Below the pieces are notes generated by a model that did no database searches, was not told where the DNA came from, and saw nothing but the letters and a program-made list of their open reading frames with translations. Position numbers and translations under genes: made by a program. DNA of 64,000 nt from Massilia oculi (lineage in GTDB: Bacteria > Pseudomonadota > Gammaproteobacteria > Burkholderiales > Burkholderiaceae_D): positions 2,542,001 through 2,606,000 of the forward strand of contig NZ_CP029343.1 of NCBI RefSeq assembly GCF_003143515.1, given 5' to 3'. This document shows, one piece after another, positions 46,394 to 54,551 of this stretch. How positions within the stretch are numbered: position 1 is the first letter of the stretch; every line of letters starts with the position of its first letter.

Positions 46394-47302
46394 ATGACCG
46401 ATCCATTGGCCGAGGTGGTCGACCTGCTGCAGCCCGGCGTGCGCATGACCAAGGTGGTCGGCGGCGCCGGACGCTGGGGCGTGCGGCGCGCCGAGACCGG
46501 CCAGCCGTCGTACTGCATCGTGCTCGAAGGCCGCTGCCGGCTGGCCATCGAAGACAGCCCCGAGCTGCTGCTCGTGCCGGGCGACTTCGTGCTCATCCCC
46601 GCGACCTGGAATTTCACGATGTCGAGCATGCAGGCGCCCGATCCGCAGGCCTTCGACCGGATGCCGGTGATGCTGCGACCGGGAGAATTCCGGCTCGGCG
46701 ACCCCGATGGCCCGCCGGACGGCCGCTACATCATCGGCCACTGCGTATTCGCTTCGCCCGATGCGGCGCTGCTGGTGTCATTGTTGCCGCGCTATGTGCA
46801 CGTGCGCGGCGAGCCGCGCCTGGCCATGCTGGCGCAGCTGGTGGGCGACGAGTCGCGCGAGCAGCGCCCGGCGCGCGCGAGCGTGATGACGCGCCTGCTC
46901 GAGGTGCTGCTGATCGAGGCGCTGCGTTCGACTGGCGACAGCGCGGCCTCGACTGGACTGGTGCGCGGGATGGCGGATGCGCGCCTGGCCGCGGCGCTGC
47001 GCCGGATGCACGAATCGCCGGCGCGCGCCTGGACCATGGCCGAGCTGGCGCAGGAGGCGGCGCTGTCGCGCTCCGCCTTCTTCGAGCGCTTCAGCCGCGC
47101 GGTGGGCAAGGCGCCGATGGAATACCTGCTGGGCTGGCGCATGGCGCTGGCGAGCGACGCGCTGCGGCGCGGCACCTCCAGCATCGCCGAGGTGGCGGAA
47201 CAGGTCGGATACAGCTCGGCGAGCACCTTCAGCGTCGCTTTTGCCCGCCACGTCGGCATGCCGCCGGCCAGGTATGCGCGCGAAGCGGCGCTTGCGGCTT
47301 AG
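46394..47302 (+). CDS. AraC-family transcriptional regulator (cupin type)
   Basis: 302 residues. N-terminal cupin (YCIVLEGRCRLAIEDSPELL, LLVPGDFVLIP) of the cupin_6 kind and a C-terminal AraC helix-turn-helix pair (WTMAELAQEAALSRSAFFER, VAEQVGYSSASTFSVAFARH). Divergent from the SDR. Its stop overlaps the converging metR stop by 4 bases. Confidence 0.92.
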   Translation: MTDPLAEVVDLLQPGVRMTKVVGGAGRWGVRRAETGQPSYCIVLEGRCRLAIEDSPELLLVPGDFVLIPATWNFTMSSMQAPDPQAFDRMPVMLRPGEFRLGDPDGPPDGRYIIGHCVFASPDAALLVSLLPRYVHVRGEPRLAMLAQLVGDESREQRPARASVMTRLLEVLLIEALRSTGDSAASTGLVRGMADARLAAALRRMHESPARAWTMAELAQEAALSRSAFFERFSRAVGKAPMEYLLGWRMALASDALRRGTSSIAEVAEQVGYSSASTFSVAFARHVGMPPARYAREAALAA

Positions 47303-48180
47303 GTGTTGCGCGCGATCTCGACGAAGGCTTCCAGGTAGGCCGTTCCCGCATCGACTTCGCGCGTGCCCAGGAAGATCTGCTTGAACACGCCCTCTTCTCC
47401 CAGCCGCACCGGCGTCACCGCCATCCTCCCCGCGTATTCCTCCACCAGCCAGCGCGGCAGCGCCGCCACGCCGCGGCCGCTGGCCACCATCTGCAGCATG
47501 ATGTCGGTGGTCTCGATCGTCTTGCGCTGGCGCGGCGCGCAACCCGCCGGCAGGAAGAACTGGTTATAGATGTCGAGCCGCTCGAGGTCGACCGGATAGG
47601 TGATCAACACGTCGTCGGGCAAAGCGGCCGGCTCGGCGTGGGTACGCCCGGCCAGCGGATGGCTGCTGCCCACCACCAGCACCTGCTCGTAGTCGAACAC
47701 CGGCACGAAGCGCAGCCCCGGCTTGAACAGCGGGTCGGGCGTGACCAGCAGGTCGATCTCGTAGCCGTGCAGGGCCTTCAGGCCGCCGAACTGGAAGCGC
47801 TGCTTGACGTCGACGTCGACCTCGGGCCACGCGGCCAGGTAAGGATCCACCACTTTCAACAGCCACTGGTAGCAGGGATGGCACTCCATCCCGATGCGCA
47901 GGGTGCCGCGCTCGCCGCGCGCGTATTCATGCATCAGGCGCTCGGCATGCTCGAGCTGCGGCAGCACCCTTTCGGCGAGCGCCAATAGAGAGCGCCCGGC
48001 CTGGGTCAGGCGCAACGAGCGGCCCTCGCGCGTCCAGACCGGCGTGCCGAGCTGCTGCTCGAGCTTCTTCACCGTGTGGCTCAGGGCCGACTGCGTCAGG
48101 CACAGCACGTCGGCGGCGGCGGTCAGCGAGCCGCGCCGGTCGACCTCGCGGATCAGGGACAGGTGGATGCGTTCGATCAT
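47299..48180 (-). CDS. metR: LysR-family regulator MetR
   Basis: 293 residues: N-terminal winged helix (SLTAAADVLCLTQSALSHTVK) and an effector domain resembling MetR (MECHPCYQWLLKVVDPYL, LITYPVDLERLDIYNQFFLP). MetR activates metE with homocysteine as co-effector. It is divergent from metE, the standard arrangement, and shares a 103-base control region with it. Confidence 0.93.
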   Translation of the reverse strand: MIERIHLSLIREVDRRGSLTAAADVLCLTQSALSHTVKKLEQQLGTPVWTREGRSLRLTQAGRSLLALAERVLPQLEHAERLMHEYARGERGTLRIGMECHPCYQWLLKVVDPYLAAWPEVDVDVKQRFQFGGLKALHGYEIDLLVTPDPLFKPGLRFVPVFDYEQVLVVGSSHPLAGRTHAEPAALPDDVLITYPVDLERLDIYNQFFLPAGCAPRQRKTIETTDIMLQMVASGRGVAALPRWLVEEYAGRMAVTPVRLGEEGVFKQIFLGTREVDAGTAYLEAFVEIARNT

Positions 48181-48283
48181 GTCACATGAACAGAATTAAT
48201 GGATGGATGAAATCATACCAATTTTATTCATGGATGGAGCGGCCTATGATGAACTCATCCATTCTTATCAGGCTGACTTCATC
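48181..48283. promoter_or_regulatory. metR/metE divergent control region
   Basis: AT-rich and full of ATGGATG/CATCCAT motifs: AATGGATG (48199-48206) is mirrored by CATCCATT (48256-48263), and GATGAACTCATC (48249-48260) is a dyad. A TGAA...TTCA pair with a 15-base spacer (48208-48230) could be a MetR site. These are candidates only. metE has a weak RBS (AGG 11 bases before ATG). Confidence 0.45.
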
Positions 48284-50563
48284 ATGACGACTACCCACAC
48301 CCTCGGCTTTCCGCGCATCGGCGCGCGCCGCGAACTGAAATTCGCCCTCGAACGCTTCTGGAAGGGCGAAGCCACGGCCCAGGAGCTCGGCGCCCAGGCC
48401 GCGGGGCTGCGCCAGCGCCACTGGCAACAGCAGGCCAGGCTCGACTTCGCCCCGGTCGGCGATTTTTCACTCTATGACCAGGTGCTGGACATGAGCTTCA
48501 CCCTCGGGAACGTGCCGGAACGCGCTCATAGCCACCATGGCGATGCGCTCGATGCTTATTTCCGCGTCGCGCGCGGCCGCAGCCAGGGCGACCACGACCA
48601 TGCCTGCGGCGGCGTCCATGCCGGCGAGATGACCAAGTGGTTCGACACCAACTACCACTACATCGTCCCTGAATTCGGCGCCGACACCAGTTTCAGGCTC
48701 GACACCGCGCGCCTCGACGAACAACTGGCCCAGGCGCGCACGCTGGGGGTGAAGGCCAAGCCGGTCATCATCGGGCCGCTCACCTATCTCTGGCTGGGCA
48801 AGGCCAAGGACGGCAGCGACCGGCTCGACCTGCTGCCCCGCCTGCTGCCGGTGTATGCCGAGCTGCTGGCCTGGTTCGTCACGCAGGGCATCGAATGGGT
48901 GCAGGTCGACGAGCCGGCGCTGGTCACCGAACTCGATGCGCGCTGGCAGGCCGCCTATGCGAGCGCCTACGACACGCTGCAACACGGCGGCGTGAAACTG
49001 CTGCTGGCGACCTATTTCGGCCGCCTGGAGGACAACCTGGCGCTGGCCTGCGCGCTGCCGGTCGACGGCCTGCACCTGGATGCGATCAATGCCCGCGCCG
49101 AGATCGCGCCGGTCATCGACGCCCTGGGCCAGGACAAGGTGCTGTCGCTGGGCGTGATCGACGGCCGCAACATCTGGAAGACCGACCTGCACGCCACGTT
49201 GGAATGGCTCGAGCCGGTGCAGCGCCAGTTGGGCCAGCGCCTGTGGATCGCGCCATCGTGCTCGCTGCTGCACGTGCCGGTCGACCTGCAGAACGAGACC
49301 GCGTTTGACCCCGAGATCCGCTCCTGGCTGGCGTTCGCCGTGCAGAAGCTGGAAGAATTGCGCATCCTGGCCCATGCGCTCGACCATGGCCGCTCGCAGG
49401 TGCAGCTCGAACTGGTGGAAAACGCCGCCGCGATCGACCGCCGGCGCGCCTCGAAACGCGTGTCGAACCCGGAAGTGGCGCAGGCCCTGGCCGCGATCAC
49501 GCCCGAGCTGGGCCAGCGCGCCAGCAGCCACGCCGAACGCAGCCTGAAGCAGGCCGCCCTGCTCCAGCTGCCGAGCTTCCCGACTACCACCATCGGCTCC
49601 TTCCCGCAGACGGCGGCGATCCGCCAGGCGCGCAATGCCCATAAAAAGGGCGAACTGGATGCGGCGGCATACGAAGAAGCGATGCGCGGCGAGATCGCGC
49701 GCTGCGTGCGCGAGCAGGAAGCGCTGGGGCTGGACGTGTTCGTGCACGGCGAGGCCGAACGCAACGACATGGTCGAATACTTCGGCGAACAACTCGACGG
49801 CTATGCCTTCAGTCAGAACGGCTGGGTGCAATCCTATGGTTCGCGCTGCGTGAAGCCGCCGATCCTGTTCGGCGACGTGCGCCGGCCGCAGGCGATGACG
49901 GTCAAGTGGACCACCTATGCGCAATCGCTGACCGACAAACCGATGAAGGGCATGCTGACCGGCCCGGTGACGATCCTGAACTGGTCGTTCGTGCGCGACG
50001 ACCAGCCGAGGTCAGTGAGCTGCCGCCAGCTGGCGCTGGCCATCCGCGAGGAGGTGCTGGACCTGGAGCGCGCCGGCGTGCGCGTGATCCAGATCGACGA
50101 GGCAGCCCTGCGCGAAGGCTTGCCGCTGCGCCGTGCGGAGTGGAAGGACTATTTGGACTGGGCGGTCGAATCGTTCCGCATCACGGCCAACGGCGTGGCG
50201 GACGAGACCCAGATCCACACCCATATGTGCTATTCGGAGTTCAACGACATCATCGCCGCGATCGCCGCCATGGATGCCGACGTGATCACGATCGAGACCT
50301 CGCGCTCGGATATGGAACTGCTGGACGCCTTCGACGACTTCCAGTATCCGAACGAGATCGGGCCGGGCGTCTACGACATCCATTCGCCGAACATCCCGAG
50401 CCAGGACCACATCGTGGACCTGATGCGCAAGGCCGCCACCCGCATCCCGGCCGAGCGCCTGTGGATCAATCCGGACTGCGGCCTCAAGACCCGCAACTGG
50501 GAAGAAGTGCTGCCGGCGCTGCGCAATATGGTGGCGGCGGCGCACACCTTGCGCGCCGCCTGA
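48284..50563 (+). CDS. metE: Cobalamin-independent methionine synthase
   Basis: 759 residues from ATG 48284 ([19 protein letters not shown]); the 27 codons upstream are in the control region and rejected. Transfers a methyl group from methyl-tetrahydrofolate (polyglutamate) to homocysteine. Zinc ligands are expected in the C-terminal barrel: HMCYSEF (His, Cys near 645), a Glu in ETSRSDM, and NPDCGLKTR (Cys near 730). [13 protein letters not shown] marks the start of the C-terminal barrel. Length is normal. Confidence 0.97.
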   Translation: MTTTHTLGFPRIGARRELKFALERFWKGEATAQELGAQAAGLRQRHWQQQARLDFAPVGDFSLYDQVLDMSFTLGNVPERAHSHHGDALDAYFRVARGRSQGDHDHACGGVHAGEMTKWFDTNYHYIVPEFGADTSFRLDTARLDEQLAQARTLGVKAKPVIIGPLTYLWLGKAKDGSDRLDLLPRLLPVYAELLAWFVTQGIEWVQVDEPALVTELDARWQAAYASAYDTLQHGGVKLLLATYFGRLEDNLALACALPVDGLHLDAINARAEIAPVIDALGQDKVLSLGVIDGRNIWKTDLHATLEWLEPVQRQLGQRLWIAPSCSLLHVPVDLQNETAFDPEIRSWLAFAVQKLEELRILAHALDHGRSQVQLELVENAAAIDRRRASKRVSNPEVAQALAAITPELGQRASSHAERSLKQAALLQLPSFPTTTIGSFPQTAAIRQARNAHKKGELDAAAYEEAMRGEIARCVREQEALGLDVFVHGEAERNDMVEYFGEQLDGYAFSQNGWVQSYGSRCVKPPILFGDVRRPQAMTVKWTTYAQSLTDKPMKGMLTGPVTILNWSFVRDDQPRSVSCRQLALAIREEVLDLERAGVRVIQIDEAALREGLPLRRAEWKDYLDWAVESFRITANGVADETQIHTHMCYSEFNDIIAAIAAMDADVITIETSRSDMELLDAFDDFQYPNEIGPGVYDIHSPNIPSQDHIVDLMRKAATRIPAERLWINPDCGLKTRNWEEVLPALRNMVAAAHTLRAA

Positions 50564-50568
50564 CCCGC

Positions 50569-51531
50569 TTAATCGGCCTTTTTCAGGAAGTCGCCGACCG
50601 CCTTCACCAGCAGCGGCGACACCGGCAGCGACGGGTCGCTGTAGGCCGCGGCCTGCAGCGCCGGGTCGGCCCGCACGTGCTTGAAGATATGGTTCATGCC
50701 CGGGATGATTGCCAGGGTCGCATCCGGCTTGGCGCGGTACAGGGCGTTGGCCTGGGCGACTTCCACCTGGATGTCGGTATTGCCCTGGACGATCAGCACC
50801 GGCATGGTCAAGGCGGCGATGCGCTGCGCGGGCACGTACTTGAACCACGAGATCATGTAGGGCTGGACGCTCGGGCGGTAGAGGGTGTTCAGGGCCGGCG
50901 GCACGTCGTCGACGGTGGTCCCACTTTCGAGCGCCGTCAGGATGCGTTCGCTTTCCTTGTTCAATTCCGGCGGCAGCTTGCCGGCCAGCTGCTTGCGCAG
51001 GACGGTGGACGGACCATCGGCGATCCCGGCGATCGAGACGAAGGCCGCGGCGCCGCCCTGCTGCGCCGCCAGCATGCCGATCAGGGAGCCTTCGCTGTGG
51101 CCGATCACGGCCACCGAACCGAAGCGCGGGTCGGCCTTCAGCCTGGCGATCCAGGCCGCGGCGTCTTCCACATAGTTCTCGAAGCGCAGCTCGGATTCGG
51201 TCGGCCCGGCCGGCAGGCTGGCTGCCACGCCGCGCTTATCGTAGCGCAGCGAGGCGATGCCCTCCCCGGCCAGCGCCACGGCCAGCATCCTGAGGCTGTC
51301 GTTGCGGCCCGGTATCAGGGGATTGTTGCCATCGCGGTCGGTCGGGCCGGAACCGGCGATGATCAAGGCGACACGGGGCTTGCCCTCGAGGGCGGCCGGC
51401 AATTGCAGGGTGCCGGCGATGCGGCCGGTCGGCGTGTCGAGGTTGATGTGTTCTTCGCTCGTTTGTGCCGAGGCGATGCCGGCGGCCAGGAACAGCAGCA
51501 GGGTGGCAATGAAGCCGGTGGCGGACTTCAT
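50569..51531 (-). CDS. Secreted alpha/beta hydrolase
   Basis: 320 residues from ATG 51531, giving a signal peptide (1 to about 22, GIASAQ). Nucleophile elbow GHSEGSLIG near 150, Asp in QGNTDIQ and His in PGMNHIFK complete a catalytic triad. Alanine- and proline-rich segments like ASLRYDKRGVAAS put it with dienelactone-hydrolase/serine aminopeptidase-type esterases. Overlaps the upstream small gene by 4 bases. Confidence 0.88.
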   Translation of the reverse strand: MKSATGFIATLLLFLAAGIASAQTSEEHINLDTPTGRIAGTLQLPAALEGKPRVALIIAGSGPTDRDGNNPLIPGRNDSLRMLAVALAGEGIASLRYDKRGVAASLPAGPTESELRFENYVEDAAAWIARLKADPRFGSVAVIGHSEGSLIGMLAAQQGGAAAFVSIAGIADGPSTVLRKQLAGKLPPELNKESERILTALESGTTVDDVPPALNTLYRPSVQPYMISWFKYVPAQRIAALTMPVLIVQGNTDIQVEVAQANALYRAKPDATLAIIPGMNHIFKHVRADPALQAAAYSDPSLPVSPLLVKAVGDFLKKAD

Positions 51532-51758
51532 GCGCGCCCCGCGGTGATCGTCTTGGGCGACACCACCAGGACCGTCAGCCAGCCCAGGAAGGCAAAGCAG
51601 CGCTGCAAACCCATGAAACACAGGAACCAGACGGCCCACTGCGCGGCCCCGTATTCGAAGGGCGGGAGCCCGGCCGCGTGCAGCAACAGGATCGTCGACA
51701 TCACCGTGAGCATGCTCACGGGCAGGGAAAACCACCACTTCTTTTCAAGCTCGGACAT
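51528..51758 (-). CDS. Small integral membrane protein
   Basis: 76 residues with two hydrophobic stretches (about 12-29 and 40-66), MSELEKKWWFSLPVSMLT. Function unknown. ATGA overlap with the hydrolase gene indicates co-translation. Confidence 0.7.
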   Translation of the reverse strand: MSELEKKWWFSLPVSMLTVMSTILLLHAAGLPPFEYGAAQWAVWFLCFMGLQRCFAFLGWLTVLVVSPKTITAGRA

Positions 51759-51780
51759 AGCATTCCTCTTTCAATATCAT

Positions 51781-52272
51781 TCACGCCGCGACAGGCAGGC
51801 CGCGCTGCGCCAGGCAGAAGCCCTGGATCCGTTCCAGCACTGCCTCGGCTTCATGCTGGTCCAGCCCCGCCCCGAAATGGTAGCGATGGGTCGCGGTCTC
51901 GATCTCGATCCGGCCATGGCCGAAACCGAGGGCGTCCCATTTTGCCTCGGGCGTCCAGGCTTCCGGCGCCGGCAGCAGCCGCACCGCGCGGATCTCATCG
52001 GGCCGGAAGGCCAGCTCGATCGGCGGCAGCTCGCCCGCCTGGGCGATGTACAGCTCATCGCGGAACACGAAGTTGCGATACAGCGCCCAGGCGGCCACGC
52101 TGACGATGGCCAGCGCGCAGGCGGTAAACATGATCACGCCGGCAGACAGGTCGCGTCGCGCGCCGCTCGCCAGGCCATAGGCCAGCAGGCAGACGAAGCA
52201 AAAGGACATGCACGCGGCAAAGCCACGCTTCTGGGTTGGACAGACGATATGCAGGACCAGGCTGGCGCTCAT
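51781..52272 (-). CDS. Hypothetical membrane protein with a C-terminal cytosolic domain
   Basis: 163 residues: hydrophobic segments at about 20-36 and 45-65, then a strand-rich domain (LYIAQAGELPPIELAFRPDE, RIEIETATHRYHFGAGLDQH) reminiscent of PH-like YcxB/DUF-type domains. Function unknown. Same strand as the two genes downstream, gap 22 bases; a probable three-gene operon with the hydrolase. Confidence 0.65.
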   Translation of the reverse strand: MSASLVLHIVCPTQKRGFAACMSFCFVCLLAYGLASGARRDLSAGVIMFTACALAIVSVAAWALYRNFVFRDELYIAQAGELPPIELAFRPDEIRAVRLLPAPEAWTPEAKWDALGFGHGRIEIETATHRYHFGAGLDQHEAEAVLERIQGFCLAQRGLPVAA

Positions 52273-52352
52273 TCCTCTTCTTCGAAAACGCTCTTGGTTG
52301 TGAAAGATACCACTTCTCGAAGAATGGAAGATGCGCGAATTATCTCCAGCCT

Positions 52353-53402
52353 CTATATCCCTGGCTCCAGCGCACCCGTGAACCAGCCCAGTTCCCCGTC
52401 CAGCGCGGCCCGGATCGGTCCCGGCGTGAGGCCGGTCCAGCGCTTGAACGAGCGCCGGAAATTGGCGGCGTCATGAAAGCCCAGGTAGCGAGCGACTTCC
52501 TCGTTGTCGGCCCGCTCGACCTGGAACAGCCACAGCGCCACATGGGTGCGTACCCCGTCCAGCTCACCCTGGAAATGGGTGTGGTGGCGCAGCAGCTGGC
52601 GCTTGAAGGTCGCCGGGCTGACGCCGAAATCGGCCGCCGTGCGCTCCAGCGTCGGCGCCATGCGCACATTTTCCAGAAGGTAGTCGTAGAGCGCGGCCAG
52701 GATGCCCGGCGCGCGCGATTCTTCCTGCTCGGCCGCCTGCTGGGCCAGGCGCGCCGCCATCTCGCTGGCGCGCGGCCACGGCCGGTCGAGCCAGGCGGCG
52801 GGCAGCAGCATCGCGTCGAGCTGGCAACCGAAGCGCAACTCGGTGCCCAGGTGGACGTGGTGCTGTTCGACGTGGCGCGGCGCGCCGCGGTTGAAGCAGA
52901 AGCGCCACGGCAGGCGCTCGCCGCCCAACCAGCGGCACAGCGCCACCACCGCCGTCATGTGCATCTCGACCAGGGCCGGCCGGATGCCGGGCGCGCCATA
53001 GGCGTCGATCCAGTACAGCAGCGCCACGTCGCCCCAGGTCTCGAAGCGCGGCCGCAACAGCGGCGTCAGGCGCGCATGGAAACGGCACAGGGTCTGCAGC
53101 AGCGCGCGCAGGTTCGGCGCCTGCACCAGCGCGTGGCTCGCGGCGCCGTCGTGGCCGGGCAGCAGCAACTGGCCCAGCATGAAGCTGGTGTCGGCGCCGT
53201 CCAGGGTGCGCAGGGTGTTCGACAGCTGCTGCAGGTATTGCGCCGGCGCGACCAGTCCATCGGGACTCAGACCGGCCACCAGCCCCGTGTCACACAGCAG
53301 GTCGGCGTCGTCCGCATCGCGCGAGCGGCCGTATTCCAGCGCCAGCGCGGGCTGCTGCCGCGCCGGGATCGACGGTTCCCCGGCAGGTTGCCAGGCGATC
53401 AC
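52353..53402 (-). CDS. AraC-family regulator with arabinose-binding-type N-domain
   Basis: 349 residues from GTG 53402, which overlaps the stop of the GGDEF gene by 4 bases (GTGA). Residues 40-230 form a domain of the OruR/ArgR-type AraC subgroup (LRALLQTLCRFHARLTPLLR), and the C-terminus holds the double HTH (TLERTAADFGVSPATFKRQL, VARYLGFHDAANFRRSFKRW). Translational coupling to a GGDEF protein is uncommon and suggests joint function. Confidence 0.9.
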   Translation of the reverse strand: MIAWQPAGEPSIPARQQPALALEYGRSRDADDADLLCDTGLVAGLSPDGLVAPAQYLQQLSNTLRTLDGADTSFMLGQLLLPGHDGAASHALVQAPNLRALLQTLCRFHARLTPLLRPRFETWGDVALLYWIDAYGAPGIRPALVEMHMTAVVALCRWLGGERLPWRFCFNRGAPRHVEQHHVHLGTELRFGCQLDAMLLPAAWLDRPWPRASEMAARLAQQAAEQEESRAPGILAALYDYLLENVRMAPTLERTAADFGVSPATFKRQLLRHHTHFQGELDGVRTHVALWLFQVERADNEEVARYLGFHDAANFRRSFKRWTGLTPGPIRAALDGELGWFTGALEPGI

Positions 53403-54262
53403 ACGGCGTCCATCTGCCGGCACAAGGTGGCCAGCAGCGCATCCGGTGCGCCCTGGGTGGGCGCGCAGCCATGGCGCAGGGAGATCCGCACCCGTCCCTT
53501 GGGCGCATGGTGGCGCATCGAGGACACCATGCGGCACAGGTGCTGGGCGGCGTCGCGCGCGTCAGGCTCCGTCAGTCCCGGCATCAGCACCGCGAAGCGG
53601 TCGCCGGCATAGCGGCACAGCAGGTCTTCATTGCGCAGGTTCAGGAGCAGCATGTGCGCGACCGCCTGCAGCACGCGGTCGCCTTCCAGCTGGCCGTGTT
53701 CGCGGTTGATGCGGTGGAATTCGTCGATGTCGAACAGCACCAGCGCGCTGGCGCCATCGCCTTCATTACGACGGCTCTCCAGGCGCAGCTGCTCGCGCAG
53801 GTAGGCGGCGTCGGCCAGCTGGGTAATGCGGTCGAACGGGCGATGGTTGCGAAACAGCCGCTCGCGCTTGCGCATGTGATCGGACAGCGTGGCCTGCTCG
53901 AGCTTCCAGTAATACATGCCGACGGTAAGGATCAGCATCCCGAGCGGCAGGAGCGACTCCAGCGCGTTGTCCCACAGCGCCGCCTTGTCGATGTCGACCA
54001 CCTCGTCCAGGCAATCGGCCCAGGAGCCGAGCATGATGCAGGCCAGGCCGCCGGCCAGCAGCCGCGTGACCAGCCCGTCCGGCCGGCTGGACAGCACGAT
54101 CAGGCACCACAGCGCCGCCAGCAGCGAGGTGCCTCCCTCGCTCGCGATGTCGACCCAGTCCCATTCGGCCATCGGGATGGTGGTCCCGGTGCCGACGAAC
54201 AGGAAGGCGAAGGCGCCGAGCAGCGCGCCGATCAGCAAGGCATGGCGGATCACGTTGGACAT
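53399..54262 (-). CDS. Membrane GGDEF-domain protein with degenerate active site
   Basis: 287 residues from ATG 54262 (MSNVIRHALLIGALLG). Four to five hydrophobic helices in residues 7-118, a short coiled coil (KLEQATLSDHMRKRERL), then a GGDEF domain (about 145-287). The substrate-binding DIDEFHRINREHGQLEGD is normal, but the signature loop reads AGDRF instead of GGDEF/GGEEF, so the metal-binding Glu is Arg. Probably not an active diguanylate cyclase; may bind GTP or sense nucleotides. Coupled to the AraC gene downstream. Confidence 0.85.
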   Translation of the reverse strand: MSNVIRHALLIGALLGAFAFLFVGTGTTIPMAEWDWVDIASEGGTSLLAALWCLIVLSSRPDGLVTRLLAGGLACIMLGSWADCLDEVVDIDKAALWDNALESLLPLGMLILTVGMYYWKLEQATLSDHMRKRERLFRNHRPFDRITQLADAAYLREQLRLESRRNEGDGASALVLFDIDEFHRINREHGQLEGDRVLQAVAHMLLLNLRNEDLLCRYAGDRFAVLMPGLTEPDARDAAQHLCRMVSSMRHHAPKGRVRISLRHGCAPTQGAPDALLATLCRQMDAV

Positions 54263-54551
54263 ACGGGCAGGATTCAAGGGTGGATCGCCGGAACATAGCG
54301 CAGCCAGATGACCGCAGGATGACAGGATGGCAAACCGTCGCGTCGCGGCACAGGGTCCGAACGGCTCAACCGATCCGGCCACGCCCCATGCGCAGCCGTG
54401 CCCGCCGCAGGCCGCCCATGGCCGGCGCCGGGTCAATTCGGCTCATCCTGCGCCGCCAAGGGGTCCGTGACGCCTGATCGACCGGAAGTCGTCACCGTTT
54501 CGTCACATTCGGGAACCAGAATCCGCCCCACTCCAACTATTCCTTGCCCCC
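54263..54551. promoter_or_regulatory. Divergent region GGDEF gene / TonB receptor
   Basis: 289 bases without a gene I can support. Near its right end two direct repeats TCGTCAC lie 11 bases apart (54489-54495 and 54500-54506), matching the period and part of the sequence of a PhoB box, with CAGAAT (54517-54522) as a possible -10. The receptor gene has no clear Shine-Dalgarno sequence. Confidence 0.4.

Noticed and set aside
48203..48283. Extended N-terminus of MetE
   Set aside because: The extra residues fall in the metR/metE control region; [13 protein letters not shown] is the family start.
49906..52476. A long plus-strand frame of 856 residues downstream of metE
   Set aside because: Starts inside metE out of phase and runs antisense through the hydrolase and membrane-protein genes.
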